This document shows positions 42,014 to 51,189 of a DNA stretch of 64,000 bases, piece by piece. Numbering within the stretch: the stretch's first letter is position 1; each line of letters begins with the position of its first letter. The notes beneath the pieces were generated by a model, which had not been told where the DNA came from, made no database searches, and worked only from the letters and a program-made list of their open reading frames with translations. This stretch comes from Brevibacterium sp. JSBI002 (GTDB lineage Bacteria; Actinomycetota; Actinomycetes; Actinomycetales; Brevibacteriaceae). Where the stretch lies: positions 3,472,001-3,536,000 of the forward strand of contig NZ_CP110341.1 of NCBI RefSeq assembly GCF_026013965.1, read 5' to 3'. Position numbers and translations under genes: made by a program.

Positions 42014-44071
42014 TCACCGGCGGCGCGGAGGCGCCTTCGCATCGCGTTCGGCCATCGAGGCGAGCATCGCATTGTAGGCGCGGAGCTCGGCGTCGTCGGT
42101 GCGGTCTTCGCTGCGGTCGATGCGCTTGGCCTCCCGGTCCGAGGACTTCGCCCATTGGACGCAGACCATGATCGCGATGAACAGGGTCGGGAATTCGCCG
42201 ATGCCCCACGCGATGGAACCGCCGAGCTGCTGGTCGTCGATCGCCGTGTAGCCCCATCCTGCGCCGACGTTGCCGAACCAGTCTCCGGCGATGAGCACGT
42301 TCGAACTCATGATCGAAATGCCGAAGAAGGCGTGGAAGGCCATCGTCACCAGCAGCATCACGAGCCGCATCGGGAAGACGGGGCGCTTGACGCCCGGATC
42401 GATGCCGATGAGGGCTTGGGCGAACAGGTACCCGGCGCCGAGGAAGTGCGCGATCATCAGTTCGTGCCCGATATGAGTATCGAGCGCGTAGTACATGATT
42501 CCCGAGTAGTAGAAGACGACCAGGGAACCCGCGAAGTTCACACTCGCCACGATCGGGTGCGCGAAGAAGCGCAGGTACGGAGTATGGACGAGCCAGAGCA
42601 CCCATTCGCGCAGGCCGGCGGACCCGTCCGTACGCGCCTTCGTTCCGCGCATGAGCATGGTGATCGGTGCGCCGAGCACGAGCGGCAGGGGCACGACCAT
42701 GACCAGGAGCATGTGCTCGATCATGTGCGCGGAGAACTGCACCTCGCCGTAGACCCGGGGTCCTCCCGAGGTGACGTAGACGAGGAAGACCATGCCCACC
42801 AGCCAGCTGATGAGGCGCAGCACCGGCCATCTGTCGCCTCGGCGGCGGAGGTTGATGAACGCCACGACATAGGCGATCGAGGCACCCGCTGCGATCGCGA
42901 TCCACAGCGGATCCATCGACCATTCGCTGAAGTAGCGGGACAGGTTCGGCTTCGGCGGCAGCGGATCACCGGTGAGGATCTCGGCCGGGGTGGGGTCGCC
43001 CACCGGCTCCTGCGGCACGGGCGGCTGCGACCGGGCCAAGGCCACGGCCATTCCCATCGTGATTCCGAAGAGGATGAATTCGACGGTGATGAGGCGCCAG
43101 AATTCGACCGTCGCCGAGGTTGCTGTGCCCAAGCGGGAGATGACGAACTGACGGTGCCAGAATCCGATCAGACCGAGCAGGACCGTCGCGAACGCCTTTG
43201 CGAGGATGACCTGCCCGTACGTGGTCATGAGGTCGTCGAGGCCCTGCACGCGCAGGAGCGAGTTGACGATTCCGGAGAAGACGATGAGGCCGAAGGCGAT
43301 GAGTGCGATCGTCGAATACCGTTCGACGATCGCCTTGAGGTTCTTCGAGGCGGCCAGTCGAGTGCCCAGCAGGGCGATGACGAAGAGCCCACCGAGCCAG
43401 AGGACCGCGCCGAGGATGTGCAGACCGAGGCTGTTGACGGCCTGTGTGTGCCCGGAGGCCTCTGCGGAGTGTCCCATCAGGGCCAAGGGAAGGATCACGG
43501 CGGCGCTGAGCACTCCGGCGGCGGCGATGCCGATATGGGAGCGGGTGCCGAAGCACAGGGTCGAGGCGACGGCGATGAGGACGACGATGAGCACCCACAG
43601 CTGCCCGTAGGCGATCTGAGTGACGAACACGCCGAGTTGGTTCGAGAAGTCGAGGTAGGCCTGGGCGCCGACGGTGTCGACGAATGAGAAGACGAGCACG
43701 GCGACCGCGGACAGCGTCCACACGACTGAGGAGTATTCGGCGATCTGAATGGCCTTCGTCCACAGCGGGTCGAGGGGAACGTCGTCATCCGTGGCTTTGT
43801 GCCTGCGGGCGCGACCGCCGGCCGTTCGCGGGAGGATGAGGACGGCGAACATGAGGGCACCGACGGTCAGCGACATCGCAGTATTGAAGACGAATTTCGC
43901 CGCAGGAAGACCGAAACGGACGACAGAGCCGGGGTCGTTGAGCAGAGTCGGGTTGGCTGCTCCGGTGAAGAAGAGTGCGGCCAGACCGGCGATCGCCCCG
44001 AGGAATACGACGATGGGGACCGTGGCACGTTGCACGAACCGTGTGATCGGCTCGAAACCTGTAGAACTCAC
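42014..44071 (-). CDS. CopD domain fused to CtaG-type cytochrome c oxidase assembly protein
   Basis: 685 residues from the GTG at 44071. The N-terminal half has the CopD copper-import pattern: about eight helices with FNTAMSLTVGALMFAVL and GHSAEASGHTQAVNSLGLHILGAVLWLGGLFV, whose histidines lie in helices. The C-terminal half matches the CtaG/Caa3 group (DUF420-like) with FSAHMIEHMLLVMVVPLPLVLG, LMIAHFLGAGYLFAQALIG and GIGEFPTLFIAIMV. Fusions of this type are known in actinobacteria and would deliver copper for oxidase assembly, fitting the PCu(A)C gene at 9015-9682. No oxidase structural genes are in the window. Confidence 0.9.
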   Translation of the reverse strand: MSSTGFEPITRFVQRATVPIVVFLGAIAGLAALFFTGAANPTLLNDPGSVVRFGLPAAKFVFNTAMSLTVGALMFAVLILPRTAGGRARRHKATDDDVPLDPLWTKAIQIAEYSSVVWTLSAVAVLVFSFVDTVGAQAYLDFSNQLGVFVTQIAYGQLWVLIVVLIAVASTLCFGTRSHIGIAAAGVLSAAVILPLALMGHSAEASGHTQAVNSLGLHILGAVLWLGGLFVIALLGTRLAASKNLKAIVERYSTIALIAFGLIVFSGIVNSLLRVQGLDDLMTTYGQVILAKAFATVLLGLIGFWHRQFVISRLGTATSATVEFWRLITVEFILFGITMGMAVALARSQPPVPQEPVGDPTPAEILTGDPLPPKPNLSRYFSEWSMDPLWIAIAAGASIAYVVAFINLRRRGDRWPVLRLISWLVGMVFLVYVTSGGPRVYGEVQFSAHMIEHMLLVMVVPLPLVLGAPITMLMRGTKARTDGSAGLREWVLWLVHTPYLRFFAHPIVASVNFAGSLVVFYYSGIMYYALDTHIGHELMIAHFLGAGYLFAQALIGIDPGVKRPVFPMRLVMLLVTMAFHAFFGISIMSSNVLIAGDWFGNVGAGWGYTAIDDQQLGGSIAWGIGEFPTLFIAIMVCVQWAKSSDREAKRIDRSEDRTDDAELRAYNAMLASMAERDAKAPPRRR

Positions 44072-44261
44072 TGCGCGCGGACCGCCCCTTCTGACATGAC
44101 CCAAGGATATCGTTCGGCGTCGCCGCACTGCCAACCGGGAGATCTCTTCGTGGTCGAGATCTCGGGGAGCCGCCTCGGCGAAGATGGGTTTGAACTTACG
44201 GGAAGACGACTCCCCCTGTTCGAAGACATTCTGAGTCGATTGAAGACGCTGAGAGACGGCA

Positions 44262-44291
44262 AATGGCCCGGATCATACGATCCGGGCCATT
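44262..44291 (-). terminator. Rho-independent-like terminator of the HU gene
   Basis: Perfect 13-bp stem AATGGCCCGGATC (44262-44274) with 44279-44291, loop ATAC. Begins 18 bp past the HU stop on the minus strand; followed there by TTGCCGTCTC. Confidence 0.8.
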
Positions 44292-44308
44292 CGACGCTGC
44301 TGCGTAGA

Positions 44309-44596
44309 TCAGTTCGGGCTGCCAGCGGCACCCTTCAGCTTCGAACCAGCGGACAGCTTCACGGAGTAGCCGGCCTTGATCTGGATCTCTTCACCGGTCT
44401 GCGGGTTGCGACCCTTGCGAGCGGCACGCTCGGTGCGCTCAACGGAGAGCCAGCCGGGGATGGTGAGCTTTTCGCCCTTGGCCACGACGTCGGAGAAGAC
44501 ATCGAAGACACCATCGAGCACGTCCGAGACCTGCTTCTGGGTCAGGCCGGACTTCTCGGCAACTTCTGCAACGAGCTCACTGCGGTTCTTAGCCAT
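44309..44596 (-). CDS. hup: HU-family nucleoid protein
   Basis: 95-residue histone-like DNA-binding protein. MAKNRSELVAEVAEKSGLTQKQVSDVLD begins the dimerisation helices and the beta-arm signature GWLSVERTERAARKGRNPQTGEEI is intact; the C-terminus is short, without the Lys/Ala tail of mycobacterial HupB. AGGAGGACAC precedes the ATG. It is located 70 bp downstream of rpsN in the same orientation. Confidence 0.95.
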   Translation of the reverse strand: MAKNRSELVAEVAEKSGLTQKQVSDVLDGVFDVFSDVVAKGEKLTIPGWLSVERTERAARKGRNPQTGEEIQIKAGYSVKLSAGSKLKGAAGSPN

Positions 44597-44665
44597 AAAA
44601 GTGTCCTCCTTAGGACAAGTCGGTAGGTCACCGGTCCGTTTTTCCGATGACGAACTTCCTCGAGA

Positions 44666-44971
44666 TTACCAGCTTGACTTGGTAACGCCGGGCAACTCGC
44701 CGTTGTGAGCCATTTCGCGGAAGCGAACTCGGGAGAGTCCGAACTTCCGGAGGTAGCCACGCGGACGACCGTCGACCTGGTCGCGGTTGCGAAGGCGAAC
44801 CGGCGAAGCATCGCGGGGGAGCTTCTGCAGGGCGAGGCGTGCCTCTTCGCGCTGCTCGTCGGTGGAGTCAGGGTGGGTCAGCTGACGCTTGAGAGTCGCG
44901 CGGCGCTCTGCATAGCGTTCAACGATGACGCGACGCTGCTTGTCTTTTGCGATCTTTGACTTCTTAGCCAT
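44666..44971 (-). CDS. rpsN: 30S ribosomal protein S14, cysteine-free form
   Basis: 101 residues starting [24 protein letters not shown] with the family motif [17 protein letters not shown] near 73-88. The zinc-binding CxxC pairs of the short form are absent. In several actinobacteria this paralogue sits with rpmB and rpmG and is induced by zinc depletion through Zur; no second copy can be checked here. Confidence 0.95.
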   Translation of the reverse strand: MAKKSKIAKDKQRRVIVERYAERRATLKRQLTHPDSTDEQREEARLALQKLPRDASPVRLRNRDQVDGRPRGYLRKFGLSRVRFREMAHNGELPGVTKSSW

Positions 44972-44977
44972 GTGCGC

Positions 44978-45145
44978 TCAGCGCTCCTCTCGGAAATCGA
45001 CGTGCTTGCGGACTACGGGATCGTACTTCTTGAGCACGATGCGGTCCGGGGTGTTGCGGCGGTTCTTGCGGGTCACGTAGGTGAACCCGGTGCCGGCCGT
45101 CGACTTGAGCTTGATGATGGGACGAACATCCTGTGCCTTAGCCAT
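44978..45145 (-). CDS. rpmG: 50S ribosomal protein L33, cysteine-free form
   Basis: 55 residues ([20 protein letters not shown] ... [15 protein letters not shown]) of the usual L33 length, containing no cysteine, hence the zinc-independent type. It was located by translating the gap between rpsN and rpmB. Its ATG overlaps the rpmB stop by one base (TGATG), and the stop is six bases before rpsN. Confidence 0.95.
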   Translation of the reverse strand: MAKAQDVRPIIKLKSTAGTGFTYVTRKNRRNTPDRIVLKKYDPVVRKHVDFREER

Positions 45146-45381
45146 CAGAGCTTCACTCCCTTGGCGATGAGTTCGTTGACCACAGCGTCGATTCCGCGAG
45201 CGTCGATGACCTTGATGCCCTTAGCGGACAGGGTCAGCGTGACGCTGCGGCGCAGCGACGGAACGTAGTAGCGCTTTTTCTGAATGTTCGGGTTGAAGCG
45301 ACGCTTCGTGCGGCGCTTCGAGTGGGACACGTTGTGTCCGAAACCGGGGACGGCCCCGGTTACCTGGCAGGTTGCTGCCAT
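45145..45381 (-). CDS. rpmB: 50S ribosomal protein L28
   Basis: 78 residues from the ATG at 45381, first gene of the rpmB-rpmG-rpsN operon. Signature [20 protein letters not shown] followed by [12 protein letters not shown]. Only one cysteine (C5) is present, so the zinc ribbon seen in some L28 proteins is missing. GGAGGAGAG lies upstream. Confidence 0.95.
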   Translation of the reverse strand: MAATCQVTGAVPGFGHNVSHSKRRTKRRFNPNIQKKRYYVPSLRRSVTLTLSAKGIKVIDARGIDAVVNELIAKGVKL

Positions 45382-45967
45382 GTCTCTCCTCCAGTTCACA
45401 AGTTACCGACTCTCGAAACAAGCTCCTGCGGGATCACACCGAAGTGTTCTCCCCGCTCGCTTGCGCCGATGTCGGAAGACATCAACAAATTTTCTCGACT
45501 GTCACCGTGAAAATTGTGTACGCCAAAACAGGTTTGCCCGTTCGGGCGAGATGTCTCACCAGCGCTGAAGCCGTAGCCTGTGAGAGATGGCCGAAGCTGG
45601 AGTGCAGCGGTGGGTGAGCACCATGCGTGTCCTAGCAGATCGATCGGTGACCTGGCTGCTACGACACAACAAGAATCAATCTTACTGAGATGGCGGGCCG
45701 GAGAGCAAATTCATCCCGGTTTCTGCGGTGGGGTCTTCGTCACTGAAGTCGGCTGCGTGTGAGGGCTTGGACGGTCGTCATCGATGCGAGGAGGGACCTT
45801 CGTCGATGCCCGGAGGGACTTTCACAGCTGGGGCCAAGCCAACTCGGTGATTTCCGCAGTAGGCTTTCGTCGGCAACGCGTCCTGTCGGCGATCCTGTTG
45901 AACGACTGCTCGACTCGTGCCAAGGTAAGTAGATGATTGCCACCACATCTGGCATTCAGGAGGACTG
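45382..45967. other. Large intergenic region upstream of rpmB
   Basis: 586 bp between divergent genes with no credible coding sequence. TGAAAATTGTGTAC near 45507 has the left half of a Zur-type box but not the right half. A 20-bp block (TCGATGC..GGAGGGACYTT) occurs twice at 45781-45800 and 45803-45822 with 16 of 20 positions equal. The 45660-45700 part is AT-richer (AAGAATCAATCTTACTGAG). Confidence 0.4.
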
Positions 45968-46927
45968 ATGAGCGACGTTCCACAGAGGCCGCGCATTCGT
46001 CCGGCGACTAGCGACGACTGGCACAAGGGTTCTGGTGAATCCGCTGGTCAGACCCCGTCGTACGGGAATGAGGCGGACCGTTCGTCTGCCGATTTCGACA
46101 ACTCGACCTATTACGAGTACCTCGAACGGCACACGGGCGAACAGTTGATCTCGAAAGCTCACAGCGGCAATGTCTTCGCCCCTGCCGGACGCTCACCTTT
46201 CGATGACGCCCACTCTGCCGGTTCCCACCAGTATGTGAATTCTCAGCAGTCTCAGCGGCCTGCCGGCAGCGGTACCGGCAATGGCGTCGGCGGCTCTGCG
46301 CAGAATGGAGCCCAGACTCCTCCTCCCCCGCAGTTTCCGCCCGCCGTCCAAAACGATTCTCCCTCGCGCAATGGCCTGAAGATCGCCGTCGTCATCATCG
46401 CCATCCTCATGGTTCTGGCCTTGGTGGGATTCTTCGGCATCCGCTGGCTCGCGCCGTCCTCGGGAACCATCCCTGTCGATGTCGGGTCCAGCGAGCCGGC
46501 GAGTCCGTCGCCCAGCCCGTCGGATGACCTTGTCCAACCGACGAAGAGCCCGGAAGACCAGCTCGACGCCTATACGAAGGCAGGCACCGAAAAGGCCGCT
46601 GACCTCGAAGGTGAGTGGGTGACTCAGGTGAGCGCGAAGAACGTCGGCCTCAAGGCCGACGGCAAGACCTGGTCAGCGCAGGACATCCTCAACGAGTACG
46701 AAGCCAACAAGGTCAAGTATCCGGGTGCAATCCTCATCCACAGCGGCGACTGGGCCTCGTACAAGGACGGCAGCTACTGGGTCACGGTCGTCGACACCGG
46801 CTACAGCGATCCGGAGCAGGCCCTGGACCAGTGCCGCTCGTGGGGACTCGACCGCAACCACTGCATCGCCAAGCGACTCGTCAAGGACGGCAGCCCCAAG
46901 GACAACAGCGCCTACCTCGACGGGTAG
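45968..46927 (+). CDS. Single-pass membrane protein with SPOR-like extracytoplasmic domain
   Basis: 319 residues. A disordered Ser/Gln/Gly/Pro-rich cytoplasmic part (1-135), one helix at about 138-160, a Ser/Pro linker (SPSPSPSDD), then a domain from about 215 that includes GAILIHSGDWASYKDGSYWVTV and QCRSWGLDRNHCIAKRL, with two cysteines likely bonded. The pattern is common at the C-terminus of actinobacterial membrane proteins and resembles sporulation-related peptidoglycan-binding repeats; that reading is tentative. CAGGAGGACTG just before the ATG is a strong ribosome-binding site. Confidence 0.7.
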   Translation: MSDVPQRPRIRPATSDDWHKGSGESAGQTPSYGNEADRSSADFDNSTYYEYLERHTGEQLISKAHSGNVFAPAGRSPFDDAHSAGSHQYVNSQQSQRPAGSGTGNGVGGSAQNGAQTPPPPQFPPAVQNDSPSRNGLKIAVVIIAILMVLALVGFFGIRWLAPSSGTIPVDVGSSEPASPSPSPSDDLVQPTKSPEDQLDAYTKAGTEKAADLEGEWVTQVSAKNVGLKADGKTWSAQDILNEYEANKVKYPGAILIHSGDWASYKDGSYWVTVVDTGYSDPEQALDQCRSWGLDRNHCIAKRLVKDGSPKDNSAYLDG

Positions 46928-47091
46928 ACCGCACCGTCGGGCCGGCCCTGACGTTCGAGGATCGGCTCCGCCCGTGCGCAGGGCGATCGTCACCGTCCTA
47001 CCATCCGCTCACGGGCCAGTCTTAGGCAGATAGCCCCGATTTGAACAGGTGCTGACTGCCTTGGGCTGGGCCGCGACCGTCCACGAGAACA

Positions 47092-47130
47092 GAACGCCCC
47101 GGCCTCGCACTGTGCGAAACCGGGGTGTTC
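47092..47130. terminator. Terminator hairpin after the E2 gene
   Basis: GAACGCCCCGG (47092-47102) pairs with 47120-47130 with one G-T wobble; a second inner stem TCGCA/TGCGA is inside. It lies between the ends of the convergent SPOR-like and E2 genes. Confidence 0.65.
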
Positions 47131-47171
47131 GAGCCTCCAGAGCCGGTCAGAAGCCGGCGCCAGGGCGAGAA

Positions 47172-48630
47172 TCAGGCCAACATCAGAGTCGGGTCCTCAA
47201 GGCCCCGTCCGACGTCGGCGAGGAACTTCGAGATGATCTCGCCGTCGACGACACGATGGTCGGCGCTGACCGACAGCGTAGTGATCTCGCGCGGAACGAT
47301 CTCGTCGTCCACCACCCACGGCTTCTTCCGGACCTGCCCGAACGCGAGGATCGCGGCCTCTCCCGGATTGATGATCGGCGTACCGGCGTCGACTCCGAAG
47401 ACGCCGACATTCGTGATCGTGATCGTGCCCCCGGCCTGATCGGCCGGCGGCGTCTTGCCCGACCGCGCCAGAGCAGTGAGATCCTGAATGCCCTGCGCCA
47501 GTTCGCCCAGACCCATGGCCTGTGCGTTCTTGATGTTCGGCACGATCAGTCCGCGCGGAGTAGCGGCCGCGATGCCGAGGTTGACGTACTTCTTCACGAC
47601 GATCTCGTCGCCGGAGAGGCACGAGTTGATCCGCGGATTGCGTCCCACGGCCCACGCCACGGCCTTGGCGACGATGAGCAGCGGCGAGACCTTGACGTCC
47701 TCGCCCAGGAACTTCGTCGACTTCAACCGGCGGACCATCGCCATGGTCTCGGTGACGTCGACATCGAGGAACTCGGTGACGTGCGGCATCGTGAATGCCG
47801 AATCGACCATGGCCTTGGCCATCATCTTCGTCACGCCCTTGAACGGGATCCGCTCTTCGAGCGCTCCCTGATCACTCGCCGAGGCGGCCGCCGGTGCCGT
47901 CGCACCCGACGTGGGAGCGGCGGTCCGATTGGCGGCGGCGTGCACATCGTCGCGCGTGACGTCCCGCGGGTCCGGTCGGTGTCACTTGGGAGAGGTCGAC
48001 ACCCAGATCCTTCGCGAGCTTCCGCACGGGCGGCTTCGCCAGCGGTTTGCTCGGCGAGGCGGGAGCCGAAGCGGACTGCGACTGCGCTGCCGGAACAGGC
48101 GCCGAAGCGGACTGTGCTTGAGCCGCCGGAGCTGTTGCCGGTGCAGGCACGGCCGCCTCCGCAGCCGGGGCAGCCGACGCTTCCGGAGCAGCCGACGCTG
48201 CCGGAGCGGCGCCAGCGGCGGGAGCGGGGACGGAAGCGCCCTTCCGCGGACGCCGCTTCGACGACGTCTCCTTCGCTCCATAACCGACGAGAGTGGCCCC
48301 GCCGTCGGCATCACCGGAGGCATCGGTCGACTTCTCAGCCGAACCGGGAGCCGGCGCACCAGCAGAGGCGGGGGCCGCCTCGGCGTTGGAATCATCTCCG
48401 CCGAACCGGATGATCGGGGTGCCGACCTCGATGGTCTGGCCCTCCTCGACAAGGAGCGCACCGACGGTGCCGGCCTGCGGACTGGGCAGCTCGACGAGCG
48501 ATTTCGCGGTCTCGATCTCGACGAGGATCTGGTTGACGGTGACAGTGTCGCCGGGGGCGACCTTCCACGCGACGATGTCGGCCTCGGTCAGGCCCTCACC
48601 GACGTCGGGAAGAGGAAATTCGAAAGACAT
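47172..48630 (-). pseudogene. bkdC: Branched-chain 2-oxo acid dehydrogenase E2 (dihydrolipoyl acyltransferase), frameshifted
   Basis: Core of the oxo-acid dehydrogenase complex. Lipoyl domain at 1-80 with the lipoyl lysine in EIETAKSLVELPSP, an Ala/Pro/Ser-rich hinge, the E3-binding segment KPPVRKLAKDLGVDLSQ, then the catalytic domain with [17 protein letters not shown] and the active-site SADHRVVDG (His and Asp). The frame breaks after TPTGPAG at about 47961-47970: minus-strand GCGGGACGTC lacks one base relative to the needed GCGG-N-GACGTC, which would give [15 protein letters not shown]. As read, the acyltransferase domain is cut off. Because it ends an operon of intact partners, a base-calling error in a G run is plausible. 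Confidence 0.85.
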
Positions 48631-48648
48631 TCTTGACTCTCCTCGAAA

Positions 48649-49626
48649 TCAGTAGGACAGGGCCCGATCGACACCATCGAAGATGCGATCGAGGTCGGGC
48701 AGGTAGTGCTCTTCCATCCGCGAACCGGGGTACGGGGTGTGGTACCCGCCGACCCGGATGACCGGGGCTTCGAGATTGAAGAAACAGCGTTCGGTGATGC
48801 GCGCGGCGATCTCCGAACCCAGCCCCAGGAAGGTCGGTGCCTCGTGGGCAACAACCAGACGGCCGGTCTTCGTCACGGACTTCTCGATCGTGGTGAAGTC
48901 GATCGGATTGAGGCTGCGCAGGTCGATGAGTTCGACGCTCTTGCCTTCCTCGGCGGCCGCAGTGACCACGTCCTGCGCGGTCGGCACCAGCGGGCCGTAG
49001 GCGACGAGGGTGACATCGGTGCCTTCGGACACGACGCGGGCGTCGTGCATGCCCAGCTCGCCTCGGGCCGACGTGTCGACGTCCCCGCGCATCCAATAGC
49101 GACGCTTGGGTTCGAAGAACATCACCGGATCCTCGCTCTTGATCGCGTCCTGGATCATCCAGTACGCGTCATGAGCGTTCGACGGAGAGATGAGTCGCAG
49201 TCCCGCATGGTGGGCGAACACGGTCTCGGGGCTCTCCGAATGGTGCTCGGGTGAGCCGATGCCGCCGCCGTAGGGCACGCGGATGACCAATGGGATGTTC
49301 TCTTTGCCCAGGGTGCGGTTGTACAGCTTCGCCACCTGGGTGACGATCTGGTCATAGGCCGGGAAGATGAACGCGTCGAACTGGATCTCGATGACGGGAC
49401 GGTAGCCGCGGATGGCCATGCCGATCGAGGTGCCGACGATGCCGGACTCGGCCAGCGGGGCATCGATGACGCGCTGCGGACCGAAGTCCTTCTGCAGACC
49501 CTCGGTGACGCGGAAGACGCCGCCGAGTTTGCCGATGTCCTCACCGATGAGGACGACCTTCGGGTCGTCCTCCATGGCCTTGCGCATTCCGGCGGTGATC
49601 GCCTTAGAGAGGGGAAGTTTCTCCAT
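48649..49626 (-). CDS. bkdB: Branched-chain 2-oxo acid dehydrogenase E1 beta subunit
   Basis: 325-residue transketolase-like subunit that forms alpha2beta2 with the E1 alpha protein. Signature segments: MRKAMEDDPKVVLIGEDIGKLGGVFRVTEGL, PLAESGIVGTSIGMA, PVIEIQFDAFIFPAYDQI and VDTSARGELGMHDARVV. Start overlaps the E1 alpha stop by one base (TGATG), and E2 begins 18 bp after its stop. Pyruvate, acetoin or branched-chain substrates are possible for this family. Actinobacteria mostly use a single-chain E1 (AceE) for pyruvate, which favours branched-chain acids. Confidence 0.9.
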   Translation of the reverse strand: MEKLPLSKAITAGMRKAMEDDPKVVLIGEDIGKLGGVFRVTEGLQKDFGPQRVIDAPLAESGIVGTSIGMAIRGYRPVIEIQFDAFIFPAYDQIVTQVAKLYNRTLGKENIPLVIRVPYGGGIGSPEHHSESPETVFAHHAGLRLISPSNAHDAYWMIQDAIKSEDPVMFFEPKRRYWMRGDVDTSARGELGMHDARVVSEGTDVTLVAYGPLVPTAQDVVTAAAEEGKSVELIDLRSLNPIDFTTIEKSVTKTGRLVVAHEAPTFLGLGSEIAARITERCFFNLEAPVIRVGGYHTPYPGSRMEEHYLPDLDRIFDGVDRALSY

Positions 49627-50780
49627 CAGGCCTCACCCGCATCGGCGAACGAGGCCTGGTATGCCAGGAATTCGGCACGTTCCTCGTCGACGAGGGAGTG
49701 GGGTTCCGCGGTGACATGGGCGAACATCTCGACCGCGTCGGGGTTCTCCATGGTCATGCAGTTATGGCGGATGCGTGCGGCGAGGGTGTCGGCCTCGGCG
49801 TCCACCTCGGCGAAGAATTCGTCGCTGGTCTCGGTGTGCTTGTCCAAGTAGGCCTTGAGGCGGGTGATCGGGTCGCGATCCTCCCAGATCTCCTCTTCAG
49901 CTTTGTCGCGGTACTTCGTCGGATCGTCGGCGGTGGTGTGAGCGCCGCGACGATAGGTGAAGGCTTCGATGAGCATCGGGCCGTGGCCGGCGCGCACGGA
50001 GTCGAGGCTGGCGCGGGCGACGGAGTACATCGCGATGATGTCGTTGCCGTCGACGCGGATGCCCGGGACTCCGAATCCTTCGCCGCGAGTCGACAGCGGG
50101 GCTGCGGTCTGGACGTGAGTGGGTTCGGAGATCGCCCACTGGTTGTTCTGGCAGAAGAACAGGACCGGGGCGTGGAATGCTCCGGCGAAGGTCAGCGCCT
50201 CGGAGACATCGCCCTGCGAGGTCGCGCCGTCGCCGAAGCAGGCGATGGCGACCGTGTCGCGTTCGATGTCGCCGGTGCCGACGTCGCCGTCCATGGAGAT
50301 GCCCATGGCGTAGCCGGTGGCGTGCAGGGTCTGCGAGCCGATGACGATGGTGTAGGTGTGGAACCGGTGCTCCTGCGGATCCCAGCCGCCGTGGTTCTGA
50401 CCGCGGAAGATGCTGAGCAGGGTTTCGGGTTCGACACCGCGGGTGTAGGCGAGGCCGTGTTCGCGGTAGGTGGGGAAGACGAAGTCTTGGGGGCGAGCGG
50501 CCCGTCCCATGCCGATCTGGGCTGCTTCCTGTCCGAACAGAGGTGCCCACAGGCCCAACTGTCCCTGACGCTGCAGGGCAGCTCCTTCGGCGTCGATGCG
50601 GCGGACCAGGACCATGTCCCGGTAGAAGCCGCGCAGATCCTCATCGGTGAGTTCTGCTGCGAAGGCATCGTACTCACCGGATTCGACGCGGTTTCCGTCT
50701 TCGGTGAGCATCTGGATCATTCTGGGCTGCGAGGACTGACTGTGGGCAGCGCCGGTTCCCACTGAAATGTTGGAGGTCAT
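49626..50780 (-). CDS. bkdA: Branched-chain 2-oxo acid dehydrogenase E1 alpha subunit
   Basis: Thiamine-diphosphate subunit decarboxylating 2-oxo acids from valine, leucine and isoleucine. The ATG at 50780 follows AGGAGAACTGAA and gives 384 residues. ThDP motif GDGATSQGDVSEALTFAGAF through FFCQNNQWAIS (about 190-222), and the phosphorylation-loop-like segment TYRRGAHTTADDPTKYRD. The first gene of the three-gene operon. The pathway is relevant to formation of branched-chain acids and cheese-type aroma in Brevibacterium, if the genus inference holds. Confidence 0.9.
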   Translation of the reverse strand: MTSNISVGTGAAHSQSSQPRMIQMLTEDGNRVESGEYDAFAAELTDEDLRGFYRDMVLVRRIDAEGAALQRQGQLGLWAPLFGQEAAQIGMGRAARPQDFVFPTYREHGLAYTRGVEPETLLSIFRGQNHGGWDPQEHRFHTYTIVIGSQTLHATGYAMGISMDGDVGTGDIERDTVAIACFGDGATSQGDVSEALTFAGAFHAPVLFFCQNNQWAISEPTHVQTAAPLSTRGEGFGVPGIRVDGNDIIAMYSVARASLDSVRAGHGPMLIEAFTYRRGAHTTADDPTKYRDKAEEEIWEDRDPITRLKAYLDKHTETSDEFFAEVDAEADTLAARIRHNCMTMENPDAVEMFAHVTAEPHSLVDEERAEFLAYQASFADAGEA

Positions 50781-51189
50781 TTCAGTTCTCCTTTGTTCGA
50801 GGTCCATCTTCACCGGAGGTGACCAGTGGTGGACCGTGTCCGTCGGGCAGGCCCTCGGATGTGAGAACTCGCCCTCGAGTGATCTGATTCACAGGTGATA
50901 TCACAATACCGAATCCACTCACTGCTTGCCACTCTCCCCATGCGGTTCGAGTACCAAAAGTGCAGGTCAGGAACAGACTATGGCCCGAGCTCGACACATG
51001 TGGCCGAGTTCCAAAGCCTTCCGTGGACAATTGTCGATCACGTCAGAGATGCTCCATCGTCCGACCAATGCACATCCGAGCACCGAGGCAGCCCTTGTTC
51101 GGGAGGTCGTGTGCAGGTTTCGCAACGTCCGTTCGTGCACCGAGGTGGCCCTTCTTTTCGATGCCGAGTGCCATTGCGTGGGACCGAGT
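50781..51189. other. Promoter region of the oxo-acid dehydrogenase operon
   Basis: 409 bp, both flanking genes on the minus strand. GAGCACCGAGGCAGCCCTT (about 51078) and GTGCACCGAGGTGGCCCTT (about 51137) form an imperfect 19-bp direct repeat, 59 bp apart. No gene was found. Confidence 0.4.

Noticed and set aside
41873..43687. A 604-codon plus-strand open frame opposite CopD-CtaG
   Set aside because: Shadow frame; composition is Arg/His/Asp/Glu-rich and lacks any recognisable domain.
45500..45520. A Zur box upstream of rpmB
   Set aside because: Only the left half TGAAAAT is present; the expected mirrored half is missing.
45382..45967. tRNA or small RNA in the gap before the SPOR-like gene
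   Set aside because: No clover-leaf with T-loop GTTCRA and matching acceptor stem was found by eye.
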